Assembly: GCF_001695575.1 (NCBI RefSeq)
Contig: NZ_LUAX01000007.1
Span: 930,001 to 994,000, forward strand
Reading direction: 5' to 3'
Source: Vibrio europaeus
GTDB lineage: Bacteria > Pseudomonadota > Gammaproteobacteria > Enterobacterales > Vibrionaceae
DNA length: 64,000 nucleotides
The notes under the pieces are model-generated. The model made no database searches and was not told the DNA's origin. It worked only from the letters and a program-made list of their open reading frames with translations. Below, piece by piece: positions 8,643 to 18,067 of the stretch. Position 1 is the first letter of the stretch. The number at the start of each line of letters is the position of its first letter. Both the position numbers and the translations under genes were made by a program.

Positions 8643-10346
8643 ATGGCAAGCATTTCTCGTCAGGCATATGCCGAAATGTTTGGGCCAACAGTGGGCGATC
8701 GCGTGCGACTCGCAGACACCGAACTGTGGCTTGAAGTGGAAAAGGATTTCACTGTTTACGGCGACGAAGTTAAATTCGGCGGCGGTAAAGTGATTCGTGA
8801 TGGCATGGGGCAAAGTCAACGACCAAGCGCTGAAACGCCAGATCTGGTCATCACCAACGCAGTGGTATTGGATTACTGGGGTATCGTCAAGGCAGACGTC
8901 GCAGTTAAAAATGGGCGTATTCAAGCGATAGGCAAAGCCGGTAACCCTGATGTTCAGCCAGAAGTGACGATTGTAATTGGCCCGGGGACAGAGATCTTAG
9001 CAGGGGAAGGATCAATTTTAACCGCGGGCGGTATCGACTCGCACATTCACTTTATTTGTCCTCAGCAAATCGAAGAAGCATTGGCTTCAGGTGTCACCAC
9101 CATGATTGGTGGTGGTACTGGCCCCAACACAGGAACCAACGCGACAACTTGTACCCCCGGTCCGTGGAATATGCACCGTATGCTCGAAGCGTTAGATGGG
9201 TTTCCAATGAACTTTGGGCTACTCGGGAAAGGTAACGCTAGTCAGCCAGAAGCGCTAAGAGAGCAGGTAGCGGCGGGTGCGGTGGGATTGAAGCTGCACG
9301 AAGATTGGGGCACGACGCCAGCATCAATTGACACCTGTTTGTCGGTTGCTGACGAGATGGATGTTCAGGTCGCGATTCATACCGATACGCTGAATGAGTC
9401 AGGTTTTGTAGAATCGACTTTAGGTGCGATTGGCGATCGCGTGATTCATACCTATCACACCGAAGGAGCGGGCGGGGGGCACGCACCGGATATTATTCGC
9501 GCTGCGGGTGAATCCAATGTTCTGCCATCGTCGACCAATCCAACTCGTCCTTACACCGTCAATACCGTTGATGAGCACCTCGATATGTTGATGGTGTGTC
9601 ACCATTTGTCGCCTTCTATTGCTGAAGATGTGGCATTTGCCGAGTCTCGAATTCGCCGCGAAACTATCGCCGCCGAAGACATTCTGCACGATCTTGGTGC
9701 CTTCTCGATGATTGCCTCAGACTCCCAAGCAATGGGTCGTGTGGGCGAAGTGATTACTCGCACTTGGCAAACGGCGCACAAAATGAAAGTGCAGCGCGGC
9801 AGCTTGAAAGAAGATTCTTCCTACAGCGACAACTTCCGACTTAAACGTTACATCGCTAAGTACACGATTAATCCGGCGATTACTCACGGTATGTCGCATG
9901 AAATCGGCTCAATTGAAGTGGGCAAGCTTGCTGATCTTGTGCTGTGGAAGCCTGCTTTCTTTGGTGTTAAGCCGAGTATCATTCTAAAGGGAGGCATGAT
10001 AGCCATGGCGCCGATGGGGGATCCTAATGCTTCGATACCAACCCCTCAGCCTGTCCATTATCGCAGCATGTTTGGCAGCTATGGTAAAGCATCGCAAAAC
10101 ACCTCCATGCTGTTTGTCTCCCAAGCGGCTGAGCAAGCAGGTATTGCAAGTGAGCTTGGTCTTGGCAGCCAAATCGGAGTTGTCAGTCATTGTCGCGATA
10201 TCAGTAAAGCTGACATGAAGCTCAACGACTGGCAGCCGAATATCGAAGTGGACTCACAAACCTACCAAGTTCGCGCTGATGGTGAGCTGTTGGTGTGTGA
10301 ACCTGCTGACGTGTTACCTATGGCACAAAAGTACTTCTTGTTTTAA
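8643..10346 (+). CDS. ureC: Urease alpha (catalytic) subunit
   Basis: Catalytic subunit (567 aa) that hydrolyses urea to ammonia and carbamate at a di-nickel centre. All key residues are visible: the HxH pair in GGIDSHIHF (about 134/136), the lysine to be carbamylated in VGLKLHEDWG (about 217) with the following His, His in AIHTDTLNE and in HTYHTEGAGGGHAPD, the flap His in MVCHHLSPS (about 320), and Asp in MIASDSQAMGRVGE (about 360). Full length with no frame damage, so the enzyme should be active if nickel is supplied. Confidence 0.97.
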   Translation: MASISRQAYAEMFGPTVGDRVRLADTELWLEVEKDFTVYGDEVKFGGGKVIRDGMGQSQRPSAETPDLVITNAVVLDYWGIVKADVAVKNGRIQAIGKAGNPDVQPEVTIVIGPGTEILAGEGSILTAGGIDSHIHFICPQQIEEALASGVTTMIGGGTGPNTGTNATTCTPGPWNMHRMLEALDGFPMNFGLLGKGNASQPEALREQVAAGAVGLKLHEDWGTTPASIDTCLSVADEMDVQVAIHTDTLNESGFVESTLGAIGDRVIHTYHTEGAGGGHAPDIIRAAGESNVLPSSTNPTRPYTVNTVDEHLDMLMVCHHLSPSIAEDVAFAESRIRRETIAAEDILHDLGAFSMIASDSQAMGRVGEVITRTWQTAHKMKVQRGSLKEDSSYSDNFRLKRYIAKYTINPAITHGMSHEIGSIEVGKLADLVLWKPAFFGVKPSIILKGGMIAMAPMGDPNASIPTPQPVHYRSMFGSYGKASQNTSMLFVSQAAEQAGIASELGLGSQIGVVSHCRDISKADMKLNDWQPNIEVDSQTYQVRADGELLVCEPADVLPMAQKYFLF

Positions 10347-10394
10347 CGCTGCAACGAAATAGTTAACCAGTAAATGAACTGATAAGGAGATGAG

Positions 10395-10844
10395 ATGATC
10401 GAACTTACCGAAATCAGCAAAGAAATTTGTACTAAACCTAATGCGTTTCTGAGCTTGCCAATAGATAGCCGAATTAAGAGCCGACTTAAAGTTGAGCTAG
10501 ATGATGGTCGTGAAGCGGGCTTGTTTCTGCCGCGTGGACACATTTTGCGTGGCGGTGAGCAACTTAAAAGCCAATGCGGCATGATCGTCGAAATCAAAGC
10601 TGCGCCGGAAAAGGTCTCGACGGTCTATTGCAGTGATCTACATTTACTGACGCGTGTGGCGTATCACCTTGGTAACCGGCATGTACCGTTACAAGTGGAG
10701 TTTGGCTGGGTTCGTTACCAGCACGACCATGTGCTAGACGAAATGGTTGAAGGCTTAGGTGCAAAAGTCACCACAGAAGACGCGTCATTCGAGCCAGAAA
10801 GTGGCGCTTATGGCGGCCGTTCTGGTGGGCATCATCACCACTAA
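10395..10844 (+). CDS. ureE: Urease nickel metallochaperone UreE
   Basis: Nickel-binding chaperone (149 aa) that hands Ni2+ to UreG. Family features are RLKVELDDGREAGLFLPRG in the N-terminal domain and HLGNRHVPLQVE in the C-terminal metal-binding domain. The tail is GGRSGGHHHH, a short His cluster that adds nickel-binding capacity; it is far shorter than the Klebsiella tail. RBS AAGGAGA lies upstream. The 48-bp gap to ureC holds no other gene. Confidence 0.95.
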   Translation: MIELTEISKEICTKPNAFLSLPIDSRIKSRLKVELDDGREAGLFLPRGHILRGGEQLKSQCGMIVEIKAAPEKVSTVYCSDLHLLTRVAYHLGNRHVPLQVEFGWVRYQHDHVLDEMVEGLGAKVTTEDASFEPESGAYGGRSGGHHHH

Positions 10845-10883
10845 TCACACACAAATTAAAGCAATAACAACAAGGAAGTTATC

Positions 10884-11447
10884 ATGAAAAAAACACAACA
10901 ATTTGCTGCATTCACTTGTCTGGCTCTTCTTTCATCATCAGTGATGGCACACCCCGGTCACGAAACGGGGTCATTCTCAGCAGGCTTAACTCACTCGGTA
11001 ACTGGTTTCGATCACCTCGTTATGTTGGTCGCGTTTGGCATTTTAGTCGCATGTGTACAGACGTCAGTCGCGCGTAAAGCAGGGTTAGTGTTCAGTGCGC
11101 TTGCCTCACTGTTAGTTGGCCTCGCTGCTGGACAGGTGTTTGGTGGCTTTAATGGCGTCGAGCTTGCGATTGGGGCTTCGCTGTTTGTCGTGAGTGGCGC
11201 AATCTGGCAAGCCTTCCACGCTTCAAAAGATATGCTGCGTTTCGCGCTGACCTTGTGTGTTGGTTTAGTGTTTTTCCACGGTTATGCGCACGGTGTTGAA
11301 GCGCAAGGCGCAATCTCTTCATTTGCTGTGGGCATGACTGTCAGTGCAGCAGCACTTATGGTTTTGGGCTTGCAGTTTGGTCGCGCGCTTTCAAGTCCTT
11401 GGCTATCTGTCGGTGTTGCTTCAGTTAGCGCCCTCGTCATCCTATAA
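10884..11447 (+). CDS. ureJ: HupE/UreJ-family nickel permease
   Basis: Small integral membrane protein (187 aa) of the HupE/UreJ family, thought to move nickel for urease or hydrogenase. A signal peptide (FTCLALLSSSVMA) is followed by the hallmark HPGHE and then TGFDHLVML, both His motifs of the family. About six membrane segments follow, with another conserved HGYAHG at about residues 132-137. It lies between ureE and ureF, which points to nickel supply for this urease. Direction of transport and affinity are not known from sequence. Confidence 0.88.
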   Translation: MKKTQQFAAFTCLALLSSSVMAHPGHETGSFSAGLTHSVTGFDHLVMLVAFGILVACVQTSVARKAGLVFSALASLLVGLAAGQVFGGFNGVELAIGASLFVVSGAIWQAFHASKDMLRFALTLCVGLVFFHGYAHGVEAQGAISSFAVGMTVSAAALMVLGLQFGRALSSPWLSVGVASVSALVIL

Positions 11448-11457
11448 ACCTTAGTCT

Positions 11458-12147
11458 ATGTCTTATCAAAATAGGGCAAGTGATCTGGCGTTGTATCGGC
11501 TGTTTCAGCTGATAAGCCCCTCTCTCCCCATCGGCGGCTTTACTTATTCGCAAGGTTTGGAGTGGGCGGTTGAGGCGCAGTGGGTATCGGATCGTGCTTC
11601 AATGCAAATTTGGCTAGATAACATGCTGATGAACAGTGTTGCGACACTAGAATTGCCAATCCTTGAGCGTTACGCCCAAGCGCTGAAAAGTAATAACAAG
11701 CAACAGTTAGTTGCGCTGAGTGAATTGCTCTACAGCAGCAGAGAAACCAAAGAACTTAGAGCCGAAGAGAAGCAACGTGGGCAAGCGCTGTATACCTTAC
11801 TCAAACAGCTCGATATCTATCATGACTGCTTTGATTATGCCGATAGCAAGCCAAATCAGTTGCTTGGGCTTTGCGTAGCCGCGCAGCACTGGGACATAGA
11901 AATTGAGCAGCTCAAACAAGGCTACTTATGGAGCTGGGCTGAGAATCTGATTATGGCAGGGGTCAAGCTCGTGCCTTTAGGTCAAACAGACGGGCAACGT
12001 GCTTTGATTCAACTCAGTGAGCGGTTTCCCCAAGCGTTAGATAGAGCCAGAACGATTGAAGATTGGATGATCGGCAGCTTTACCCCATCAATCTCAATTG
12101 CCAGCAGTTTGCATGAAACTCAGTACACACGGCTGTTTCGCTCTTAG
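11458..12147 (+). CDS. ureF: Urease accessory protein UreF
   Basis: UreF (229 aa), all-helical partner that bridges UreD and UreG and controls GTP-dependent nickel insertion. Diagnostic motifs are LISPSLPIGGFTYSQGLEWAV (quoted partly: SPSLPIGGFTYSQGLE, about residues 20-35) and SSRETKELRAEE (about 88-99). It starts 10 bp after ureJ and precedes ureG by 35 bp. Full length. Confidence 0.93.
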   Translation: MSYQNRASDLALYRLFQLISPSLPIGGFTYSQGLEWAVEAQWVSDRASMQIWLDNMLMNSVATLELPILERYAQALKSNNKQQLVALSELLYSSRETKELRAEEKQRGQALYTLLKQLDIYHDCFDYADSKPNQLLGLCVAAQHWDIEIEQLKQGYLWSWAENLIMAGVKLVPLGQTDGQRALIQLSERFPQALDRARTIEDWMIGSFTPSISIASSLHETQYTRLFRS

Positions 12148-12182
12148 CGAAGTAGCAAGCAAAGAATTAGAAGGACTTAATA

Positions 12183-12806
12183 ATGGAAAGTTACAAACAA
12201 CCTTTACGCGTCGGTATTGGCGGCCCCGTAGGTTCGGGTAAAACAGCATTGCTTGAAGTGTTGTGTAAAGCGATCAGAGACAAACTCAATATCGCGGTTG
12301 TAACCAATGATATTTACACCCAAGAAGATGCCAAAATCCTCACCCGTGCTGAAGCGTTAGAGCCGGATCGTATTATCGGTGTTGAAACGGGAGGCTGTCC
12401 GCATACCGCGATTCGTGAGGATGCCTCAATGAACTTAGCAGCGGTTGAAGAGCTGGCAAAACGTCATAAAAATCTTGATGTGGTGTTTGTAGAAAGCGGT
12501 GGAGATAACCTGAGTGCCACCTTTAGCCCAGAGTTGGCGGATTTAACCATCTACGTGATTGATGTGGCTGAAGGGGAAAAGATCCCGCGTAAAGGTGGCC
12601 CGGGGATTACTCGCTCAGACTTGTTGATCATCAATAAGATCGATTTGGCCCCATATGTAGGTGCATCACTGGAAGTGATGGAGCAAGATACCCAGCGGAT
12701 GCGTCCGACTAAACCTTTTGTGTTCACCAACCTCAAGGAGAGCAAAGGGCTTGATACCATCATTGATTTTATCGTCACTCAAGGTATGTTAACCCTGAAA
12801 GGCTAA
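12183..12806 (+). CDS. ureG: Urease accessory GTPase UreG
   Basis: SIMIBI-class GTPase (207 aa) that couples GTP hydrolysis to nickel insertion. The P-loop is GGPVGSGKTAL (about residues 12-22). The nickel-binding CPH motif is in ETGGCPHTAIRED (about 67-79), followed by VFVESGGDNLSATFSPEL and the guanine-specificity NKID. It is the last gene of the urea operon, ending in a strong hairpin terminator. Confidence 0.97.
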   Translation: MESYKQPLRVGIGGPVGSGKTALLEVLCKAIRDKLNIAVVTNDIYTQEDAKILTRAEALEPDRIIGVETGGCPHTAIREDASMNLAAVEELAKRHKNLDVVFVESGGDNLSATFSPELADLTIYVIDVAEGEKIPRKGGPGITRSDLLIINKIDLAPYVGASLEVMEQDTQRMRPTKPFVFTNLKESKGLDTIIDFIVTQGMLTLKG

Positions 12807-12822
12807 ACTTCTCGCTTGGGGC

Positions 12823-12848
12823 AAAGGCACCATCTTTGGTGCCTTTTG
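12823..12848 (+). terminator. Terminator of the urea operon
   Basis: AAAGGCACCA (12823-12832) pairs perfectly with TGGTGCCTTT (12837-12846) around a TCTT loop, with A and T tracts on either side. Likely active in both directions. Confidence 0.85.
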
Positions 12849-12951
12849 AGATCTTGGCGTAATCCAACTTATTGGTTTTACCAGTTATTTTCGGTTTGTA
12901 GTTATTATTTTATAAATATATGGTTAACAAATATTAACTGGAGAGAAAATT

Positions 12952-13425
12952 ATGCCTATTAATGGAATATGTCACGACTTTGCTTTTACTCGCTGTTTCC
13001 CTGTCGAGAGCAAAGACAGAACACCTAGCGCGAAAGAGAGTGTCGACCTTTGGCGCATCCTGCGCACTAAGATGGAGCTTATTCACCCAGACAATATCGA
13101 AACTCTAAAACCTGGTGTGTTAACGGTAACAAATGCGACAGGGCATCCGACTTACACTCCGCACTCTTATTATGTCGGGGAAGGTAATGTTCTATACAGC
13201 ACCAATGATCCCTTCTTTGACAAAGTAGAGAAGAGCAAAGTGGATGTGAGCACTCAGCATGGAGTGGGGGCGATCACCTATTCTCTTGCAACGCTTAAGG
13301 CAGCGTTGAACAACGTTACAGATGGTCCAAATGGTGCGAGCGCTAAGATTGGTACCGATAACCGTGACTTGCAGTTCTACTGGTGTTCAACTGCCGTTGC
13401 GCGCCTCGGTTGGTGGTCTAAATAG
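12952..13425 (+). CDS. Protein of unknown function, 157 aa
   Basis: I do not recognise this protein. It has a good ribosome site (CTGGAGAG, about 7 bp before the ATG) and is followed by its own hairpin terminator, so it is probably a real single-gene unit. No signal peptide or membrane segment is evident. Three cysteines (positions 7, 15 and about 149) and the segments TPHSYYVGEGNVLYST and DLQFYWCSTAVARLGWW stand out. The body looks like a compact soluble domain. It is not an obvious part of the urease or sensor systems on either side, since a terminator separates it from both. It could be a recent acquisition or a lineage-specific protein. Confidence 0.6.
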   Translation: MPINGICHDFAFTRCFPVESKDRTPSAKESVDLWRILRTKMELIHPDNIETLKPGVLTVTNATGHPTYTPHSYYVGEGNVLYSTNDPFFDKVEKSKVDVSTQHGVGAITYSLATLKAALNNVTDGPNGASAKIGTDNRDLQFYWCSTAVARLGWWSK

Positions 13426-13431
13426 TTGAAA

Positions 13432-13475
13432 GCGCCCTCAGCTACAAGTAATAACAAGTGTTGAGGGCGTTTTGG
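13432..13475 (+). terminator. Terminator after the 157-aa gene
   Basis: CGCCCTCA (13433-13440) pairs with TGAGGGCG (13462-13469) around a 21-nt loop and is followed by TTTT. Confidence 0.6.
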
Positions 13476-13692
13476 ACTGACTATCACAGTCCATGTTGCA
13501 CCATTGATTTGGCTGAATGCCATGTTAAGCCACTGGTGTGAGTAAAGTCGCGAGTTACACAGAAACTAAATCGTCATCGATTCAATGACATACCTTAGTT
13601 GATTTCCATCCCTCTACAGATTCTTGTCTATACTGATTTGATAGACCTAGATTACAGCGCGATTACTCAACTACGTGATTTCAGAGGCGACT

Positions 13693-14193
13693 ATGCGAAC
13701 AACTCTAATTCTTAGTGTGATGAGCACTTTATTGTTTTTTAGCCAATCTGTATTGGCGATCTCGCCTCCCACGCAAGAGCCTATTCTTTGGGTATCGGGC
13801 AATATAAGTCAATCAAATTCCCCGCAGGGGGTTGAGCTCGATGAAGCGATGATCTTTGGTTTAGAGCAAGGGACTATTCGTACCAATAATCATGTCGTCG
13901 CCGAAGTGGTCGAATATAAAGGCCCAAAGTTAGCTAGCCTACTTGAGTATGTGGGGGCTAAAGGGAAGCAGGTACAAGTGATTGCGTGGGATGATTATGT
14001 TGTCACGATATCGCTAGACGACATTAAGAAGTATGGCATTCTACTCGCAACGCATGAGGCAGGGGTTAGAATGACCATAGATGACAAAGGCCCTTTGTTT
14101 GTTGTACTGCCTTTTACCGAGCACGCTGAACTTAGAAACGATTTTTACTATAGCCTGTCAGTGTGGCAGGTAAGAGAGATCGTTGTGGAATAG
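13693..14193 (+). CDS. Periplasmic molybdopterin-oxidoreductase-like domain protein, probable kinase-linked sensor
   Basis: Exported protein of 166 aa. I start it at ATG 13693 (RBS AGAGG 5 bp upstream), which gives a clean signal peptide MRTTLILSVMSTLLFFSQSV cut after LA; a GTG at 13675 would put six extra residues before it. The segments VIAWDDYVVTISLDD and the C-terminal GPLFVVLPF ... LSVWQVREI resemble the short 'oxidoreductase molybdopterin-binding' (SUOX-fold) proteins. The protein has no cysteine at all, so it cannot ligate molybdenum through the usual catalytic Cys and is unlikely to be an enzyme. The next gene, a transmembrane hybrid kinase, begins 5 bp after its stop. A ligand-sensing partner is inferred. 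Confidence 0.72.
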   Translation: MRTTLILSVMSTLLFFSQSVLAISPPTQEPILWVSGNISQSNSPQGVELDEAMIFGLEQGTIRTNNHVVAEVVEYKGPKLASLLEYVGAKGKQVQVIAWDDYVVTISLDDIKKYGILLATHEAGVRMTIDDKGPLFVVLPFTEHAELRNDFYYSLSVWQVREIVVE

Positions 14194-14197
14194 AACA

Positions 14198-16309
14198 ATG
14201 AGCTCCCGTCGTTTACCAAATGGGCGAACCTTCGTTGCCATTATTGCGAGCGTCAGCATTGTGCTGCTGATAATGGTTACCTATTTCTTCTACTCGTTAA
14301 GTGAAATTAGAAAAATAGCCCCTCAACCTTATGTCACAATCGTGAACAACAATATTTCGGCAAAAACCAAATTGTTGTTGCTAAAATCAGAAATCCTCAA
14401 CTTTTCGATTCAACAAGATACCCGCTCGCTCGTGCGCCTTAAGATGCAGGCACGTGTTCATAAAGCGAGTATTTTACAAGACCTCAAAGCAGAGCGTACG
14501 CGAAAGATACATGCGCAGTACGGTGATTTGGATGAATTAGTTGAGTTAGAGGAGAGAATTACTCAACTCGCGATACAAATATCTGACATTACACTCAAAG
14601 ACGAACAGAAGGTCGCAGACTCATTGAGTGCGGTGGAAAAAACGTACTTTGATCTCAACAAATACCTTTCTAGTTTTGTCGCAGAAGTACAAAGAAATCA
14701 GCTCGAATTTACTCAGCACAAAGAGAACCTTTATGACCTACAGTATCTGTATATGGCTGTGATTATTGCTTGCTCACTCATTCTGGTCGGCGTCATTTCT
14801 TATATGTATCTGTTTCAAATGAAATTGAGTCAAGACTTGGCTGAGCGTGGAGACAAACTAGAAGAGGCGAAAAAACTGGCCGAGCAACATGCAACCGCTA
14901 AAGCTCGCTTTTTGGCCAATATGTCGCACGAGATGCGGACGCCATTAAACGCCATTATCGGACTTAGTCACAAAGAGTATTACGAGGCTACCGATGAGCA
15001 GACGCGCAATTTTTTGTCGATGATTAATAACTCAGGCCAGCACCTACTAAAGCTGATTAATAGTGTGCTTGATATCAGTAAGATAGAGCAAGGAAAGATG
15101 AAGCTGCAAACGGAGCCGTTCTATTGCAGTGAGTTAATTGAGCTGTCTAAAACCATCTTTGTTGATATGAGCAAAAGCGATGTTGAGATCTTTTTTTCTA
15201 CTCAGTTGGATAAAGATTACCAACTCATCGCAGATAAAACTAAGTTGCTGCAGTTGATCAATAACCTAAGCTACAACGCGCTTAAGTTTACTGAGCAGGG
15301 TTATGTTGATGTGTGCCTTTCATTGGAGCGCTCAGAACAAGCGACCATATTAAGACTAAAAGTGTCTGACACCGGCATTGGCATGTCACAAGAGCAACTC
15401 GATAAAGTGTTTGAAGAGTTTACTCAGGCCGATGATTCCATCACAAGAAAATATGGTGGTACTGGCTTGGGGCTGTCTATTTGTCAGTCATTGGTTAATC
15501 TGATGAATGGGTCCATAGAGGTAGAGAGCGAGTTAAATAAAGGCACTGAGTTTAGCGTTGAAATACCAGTTAAGGTTGAGGGAGAGAAAGTAATTGGTTG
15601 TGTTACAAATCTTGAAAGTCGATTAAGAGTCGTTAGCGCCGACCTCCATGCCAAAGAGCTAATCAGTAATGAACTCAAGCGCTTTGGTTTGTTTGAGGAG
15701 TCTGGCGATATCTCTGTCTACTACCAAAGTGGCGACAGCACTATCGAGAGCAATTTACCCGTAGTAGACGACGATGGGGAAATGCTCATTGTGATTGCGG
15801 ATTTGCCTACTTCCATTACCGCCTCAGATAAGCAAATAAAGCTAACCAAGCCTTATGATATTTTCAGTTTACTCAGTGTGTTAGGTAGTCATACGCAGAG
15901 TAGAGAACAACCAGAGGTTTCGCTGACTAACAGTTCAGGTTTATCTGCTTTGATCGTGGAAGATATGCGGGTCAATCAGATCGTCGCGCAGAAAATGTTA
16001 TCGACATTGCAAGTTGAAACTACCACTGCAAACAATGGGCAAGAGTGCCTAGATATCATTAAGCAACGCCATTTCGATATCATCTTCATGGATATTCAAA
16101 TGCCGATAATGGATGGTATAGAAGCGTTAAAAAGAATCCGCCAAGAAGATTTAGCGCCCGATACCGCAATTGTTGCGCTAACCGCAAACACCTTCGATAA
16201 AGACGTATTGCACTATTTAGAGCTAGGTTTTAATGATGTTGTACCTAAGCCTGTTCGTATTGACTTAGTGCAGCGTATCCTGGATAAGTACGCGCCTGCG
16301 ACCATCTAG
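14198..16309 (+). CDS. Transmembrane hybrid histidine kinase with receiver domain
   Basis: Inner-membrane sensor kinase (703 aa from ATG 14198; an in-frame TTG at 14183 overlapping the previous gene would add five residues). Order: TM1 (about residues 12-32, VAIIASVSIVLLIMVTYFF), a helical periplasmic region of ~150 residues, TM2 (about 185-206), a HisKA domain with the phospho-acceptor in NMSHEMRTPLNAIIGL (His ~244), a HATPase domain with DTGIGM and GGTGLGLSIC, and a C-terminal receiver with the acceptor Asp in IIFMDIQMPIMDG. No HPt or output domain is present, so the phosphate must pass to a protein encoded elsewhere. Coupled to the upstream periplasmic protein, which probably supplies the signal. 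Confidence 0.92.
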   Translation: MSSRRLPNGRTFVAIIASVSIVLLIMVTYFFYSLSEIRKIAPQPYVTIVNNNISAKTKLLLLKSEILNFSIQQDTRSLVRLKMQARVHKASILQDLKAERTRKIHAQYGDLDELVELEERITQLAIQISDITLKDEQKVADSLSAVEKTYFDLNKYLSSFVAEVQRNQLEFTQHKENLYDLQYLYMAVIIACSLILVGVISYMYLFQMKLSQDLAERGDKLEEAKKLAEQHATAKARFLANMSHEMRTPLNAIIGLSHKEYYEATDEQTRNFLSMINNSGQHLLKLINSVLDISKIEQGKMKLQTEPFYCSELIELSKTIFVDMSKSDVEIFFSTQLDKDYQLIADKTKLLQLINNLSYNALKFTEQGYVDVCLSLERSEQATILRLKVSDTGIGMSQEQLDKVFEEFTQADDSITRKYGGTGLGLSICQSLVNLMNGSIEVESELNKGTEFSVEIPVKVEGEKVIGCVTNLESRLRVVSADLHAKELISNELKRFGLFEESGDISVYYQSGDSTIESNLPVVDDDGEMLIVIADLPTSITASDKQIKLTKPYDIFSLLSVLGSHTQSREQPEVSLTNSSGLSALIVEDMRVNQIVAQKMLSTLQVETTTANNGQECLDIIKQRHFDIIFMDIQMPIMDGIEALKRIRQEDLAPDTAIVALTANTFDKDVLHYLELGFNDVVPKPVRIDLVQRILDKYAPATI

Positions 16310-16510
16310 GTTTGACTCATCTGACCGTCCATTGGTCACTATGGCGTTTGTTTGGGGGATTGATGCCAGTCTCTTGGTATTTCTCTTTTTCTGTAACGGC
16401 AGCCATACACCTCAAAAAATGTGATTTAAATCTAATTAAACCCCTAGTTTGATAATTGATTAATCAGTTACTACTTTTTTATTAACTGTCGAAAAATTTG
16501 GGAGGCAGTT

Positions 16511-18046
16511 TTGAAAAAGTTAAAGGTCGTATTTTTAGTACAGGTCATCATTGCTCTGACTCTAGTGTTACTAGTATCGGCATTCATTAAGTATCAAGGA
16601 TTTAAAGATAACTTATTAGTTGAGTTACAGCATTCGGTAGAGAATACGACTCAGCGGATGATGATCAGTTTGCCCAAGGCAGTATGGGATTTTGATTTAG
16701 ACTCGGCAAAAGTTTCTATTTCCGCAGAACTGAAGCTACCAGAAATCTCCGCCGTACAACTTATTGACAATGAGGGCAGTGATCTTCTTTTCCTGACTCA
16801 CCAACTTGTTAATGAAGAGTATGAAACGGTCGAAGTAACAGATAAGTCTTTATTTACCGAAGAGAACAGCATGAGTGCTGCACTGACTTTTGTCGAATAT
16901 GGTGAGGAAAATTCGGTCGGTAAGGTGACGGTTTATTTTGACACCCATGCCCTCGATACCAAGCTTGCAGATTCACTGACAACCAACATTATTGAGCTGA
17001 TTGTTCTCGATATTATTTTATCGATTGTGATTGTCGTTGCACTGTCTATGACGGTGATTCGCCCTATCTCTGAACTAACAGAAGTGGTTAAAGATCTCGC
17101 CTCAGGGGATGGAGACCTGACCAACAAACTTGCCCCAGCAAAATATCAAGAATTTGCAGACATCACCGAAGGAATTAACAGCTTTACAGAGTCGCTCAGG
17201 GTTATTGTTCAAGATGTTAATCAGTCTTCCGATGCGCTTAAAGACAAGGCACAAGCCAATGGTGCAACGGCAAAATCCAATGCTGAAAAGCTTGAAATGC
17301 AAAAGCATCAATTGACCACAGTAGCAGCAGCGGCAACAGAGCTAAATCAATCGGTTTCTACCGTCGCAGAGACGGCGTCTGAAACTGCGCAACAAGCACA
17401 TACAGCGACTTCACTTGCTACAAACGTCAGTGATGCTATCGAGAGCTCTGCCAGTGACATCATCAACATGCGTGAAGAGATGAATCATGTAAATGCTGAG
17501 ATGCACATCTTGATTGAAGAAGGAGAAAAGATCACTACAGTTCTTAATGTGATTAATGACATTTCTGAGCAAACCAATTTGCTTGCGCTTAATGCGGCGA
17601 TTGAGGCGGCAAGAGCAGGGGAGCAAGGGCGAGGTTTTGCTGTTGTGGCGGATGAGGTGAGAAACCTTGCGGTGAAAACCAGCGAATCCACCGAGCAGAT
17701 TCAAAAGAACATTGCCGCATTAGATGCGGCGACTAAGTCGGTTGAGGATGAATTGACTCGCATTGCGACGTTACTTGAGCAAACTGCATCAAGAGTGAGT
17801 GAATCGCAAAGCTCAGTCAGTGAAGTGCAAGGATTGATTACCGTTATTTCAGATAGAAGTGGGCAGATCTCGCAGGCAACTGACGAGCAGCGTATGGCGG
17901 TTGAAGAAATTAGCCAAGCGATTGTGGAAGCATCAGAGGCAACCAATGATGTTTCATCAGGTGCGACTAAGAATGCTAAAAGGACCGAAGAAGTACTCAG
18001 CTTAAGCCAAAGTATTGCTAACCATATGGCTAAGTTCCGTACCTAG
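16511..18046 (+). CDS. Methyl-accepting chemotaxis protein (chemoreceptor)
   Basis: Chemoreceptor of 511 aa beginning with TTG at 16511; GGAGG lies 5 bp before it, and TTGAAAAAG encodes MKK at a good N-terminal TM (VVFLVQVIIALTLVLLVSAF). A periplasmic domain of ~140 residues is followed by TM2 (about 155-182), a HAMP region (VIRPISELTEVVKDLASGDG) and a cytoplasmic coiled-coil rod. The CheA/CheW-binding tip is SEQTNLLALNAAIEAARAGE ... GFAVVADEVR. No C-terminal CheR pentapeptide. A periplasmic solute-binding protein is encoded 21 bp downstream and may present ligand to the receptor. Confidence 0.95.
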   Translation: MKKLKVVFLVQVIIALTLVLLVSAFIKYQGFKDNLLVELQHSVENTTQRMMISLPKAVWDFDLDSAKVSISAELKLPEISAVQLIDNEGSDLLFLTHQLVNEEYETVEVTDKSLFTEENSMSAALTFVEYGEENSVGKVTVYFDTHALDTKLADSLTTNIIELIVLDIILSIVIVVALSMTVIRPISELTEVVKDLASGDGDLTNKLAPAKYQEFADITEGINSFTESLRVIVQDVNQSSDALKDKAQANGATAKSNAEKLEMQKHQLTTVAAAATELNQSVSTVAETASETAQQAHTATSLATNVSDAIESSASDIINMREEMNHVNAEMHILIEEGEKITTVLNVINDISEQTNLLALNAAIEAARAGEQGRGFAVVADEVRNLAVKTSESTEQIQKNIAALDAATKSVEDELTRIATLLEQTASRVSESQSSVSEVQGLITVISDRSGQISQATDEQRMAVEEISQAIVEASEATNDVSSGATKNAKRTEEVLSLSQSIANHMAKFRT

Positions 18047-18067
18047 GATATAAACAGAGGACATGTT

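Noticed and set aside
16322..16338. TGACC-N7-GGTCA after the hybrid kinase gene, like the xdhA operators
   Set aside because: Spacer is 7 rather than 4, and the site is not near any purine gene; it is treated as chance.
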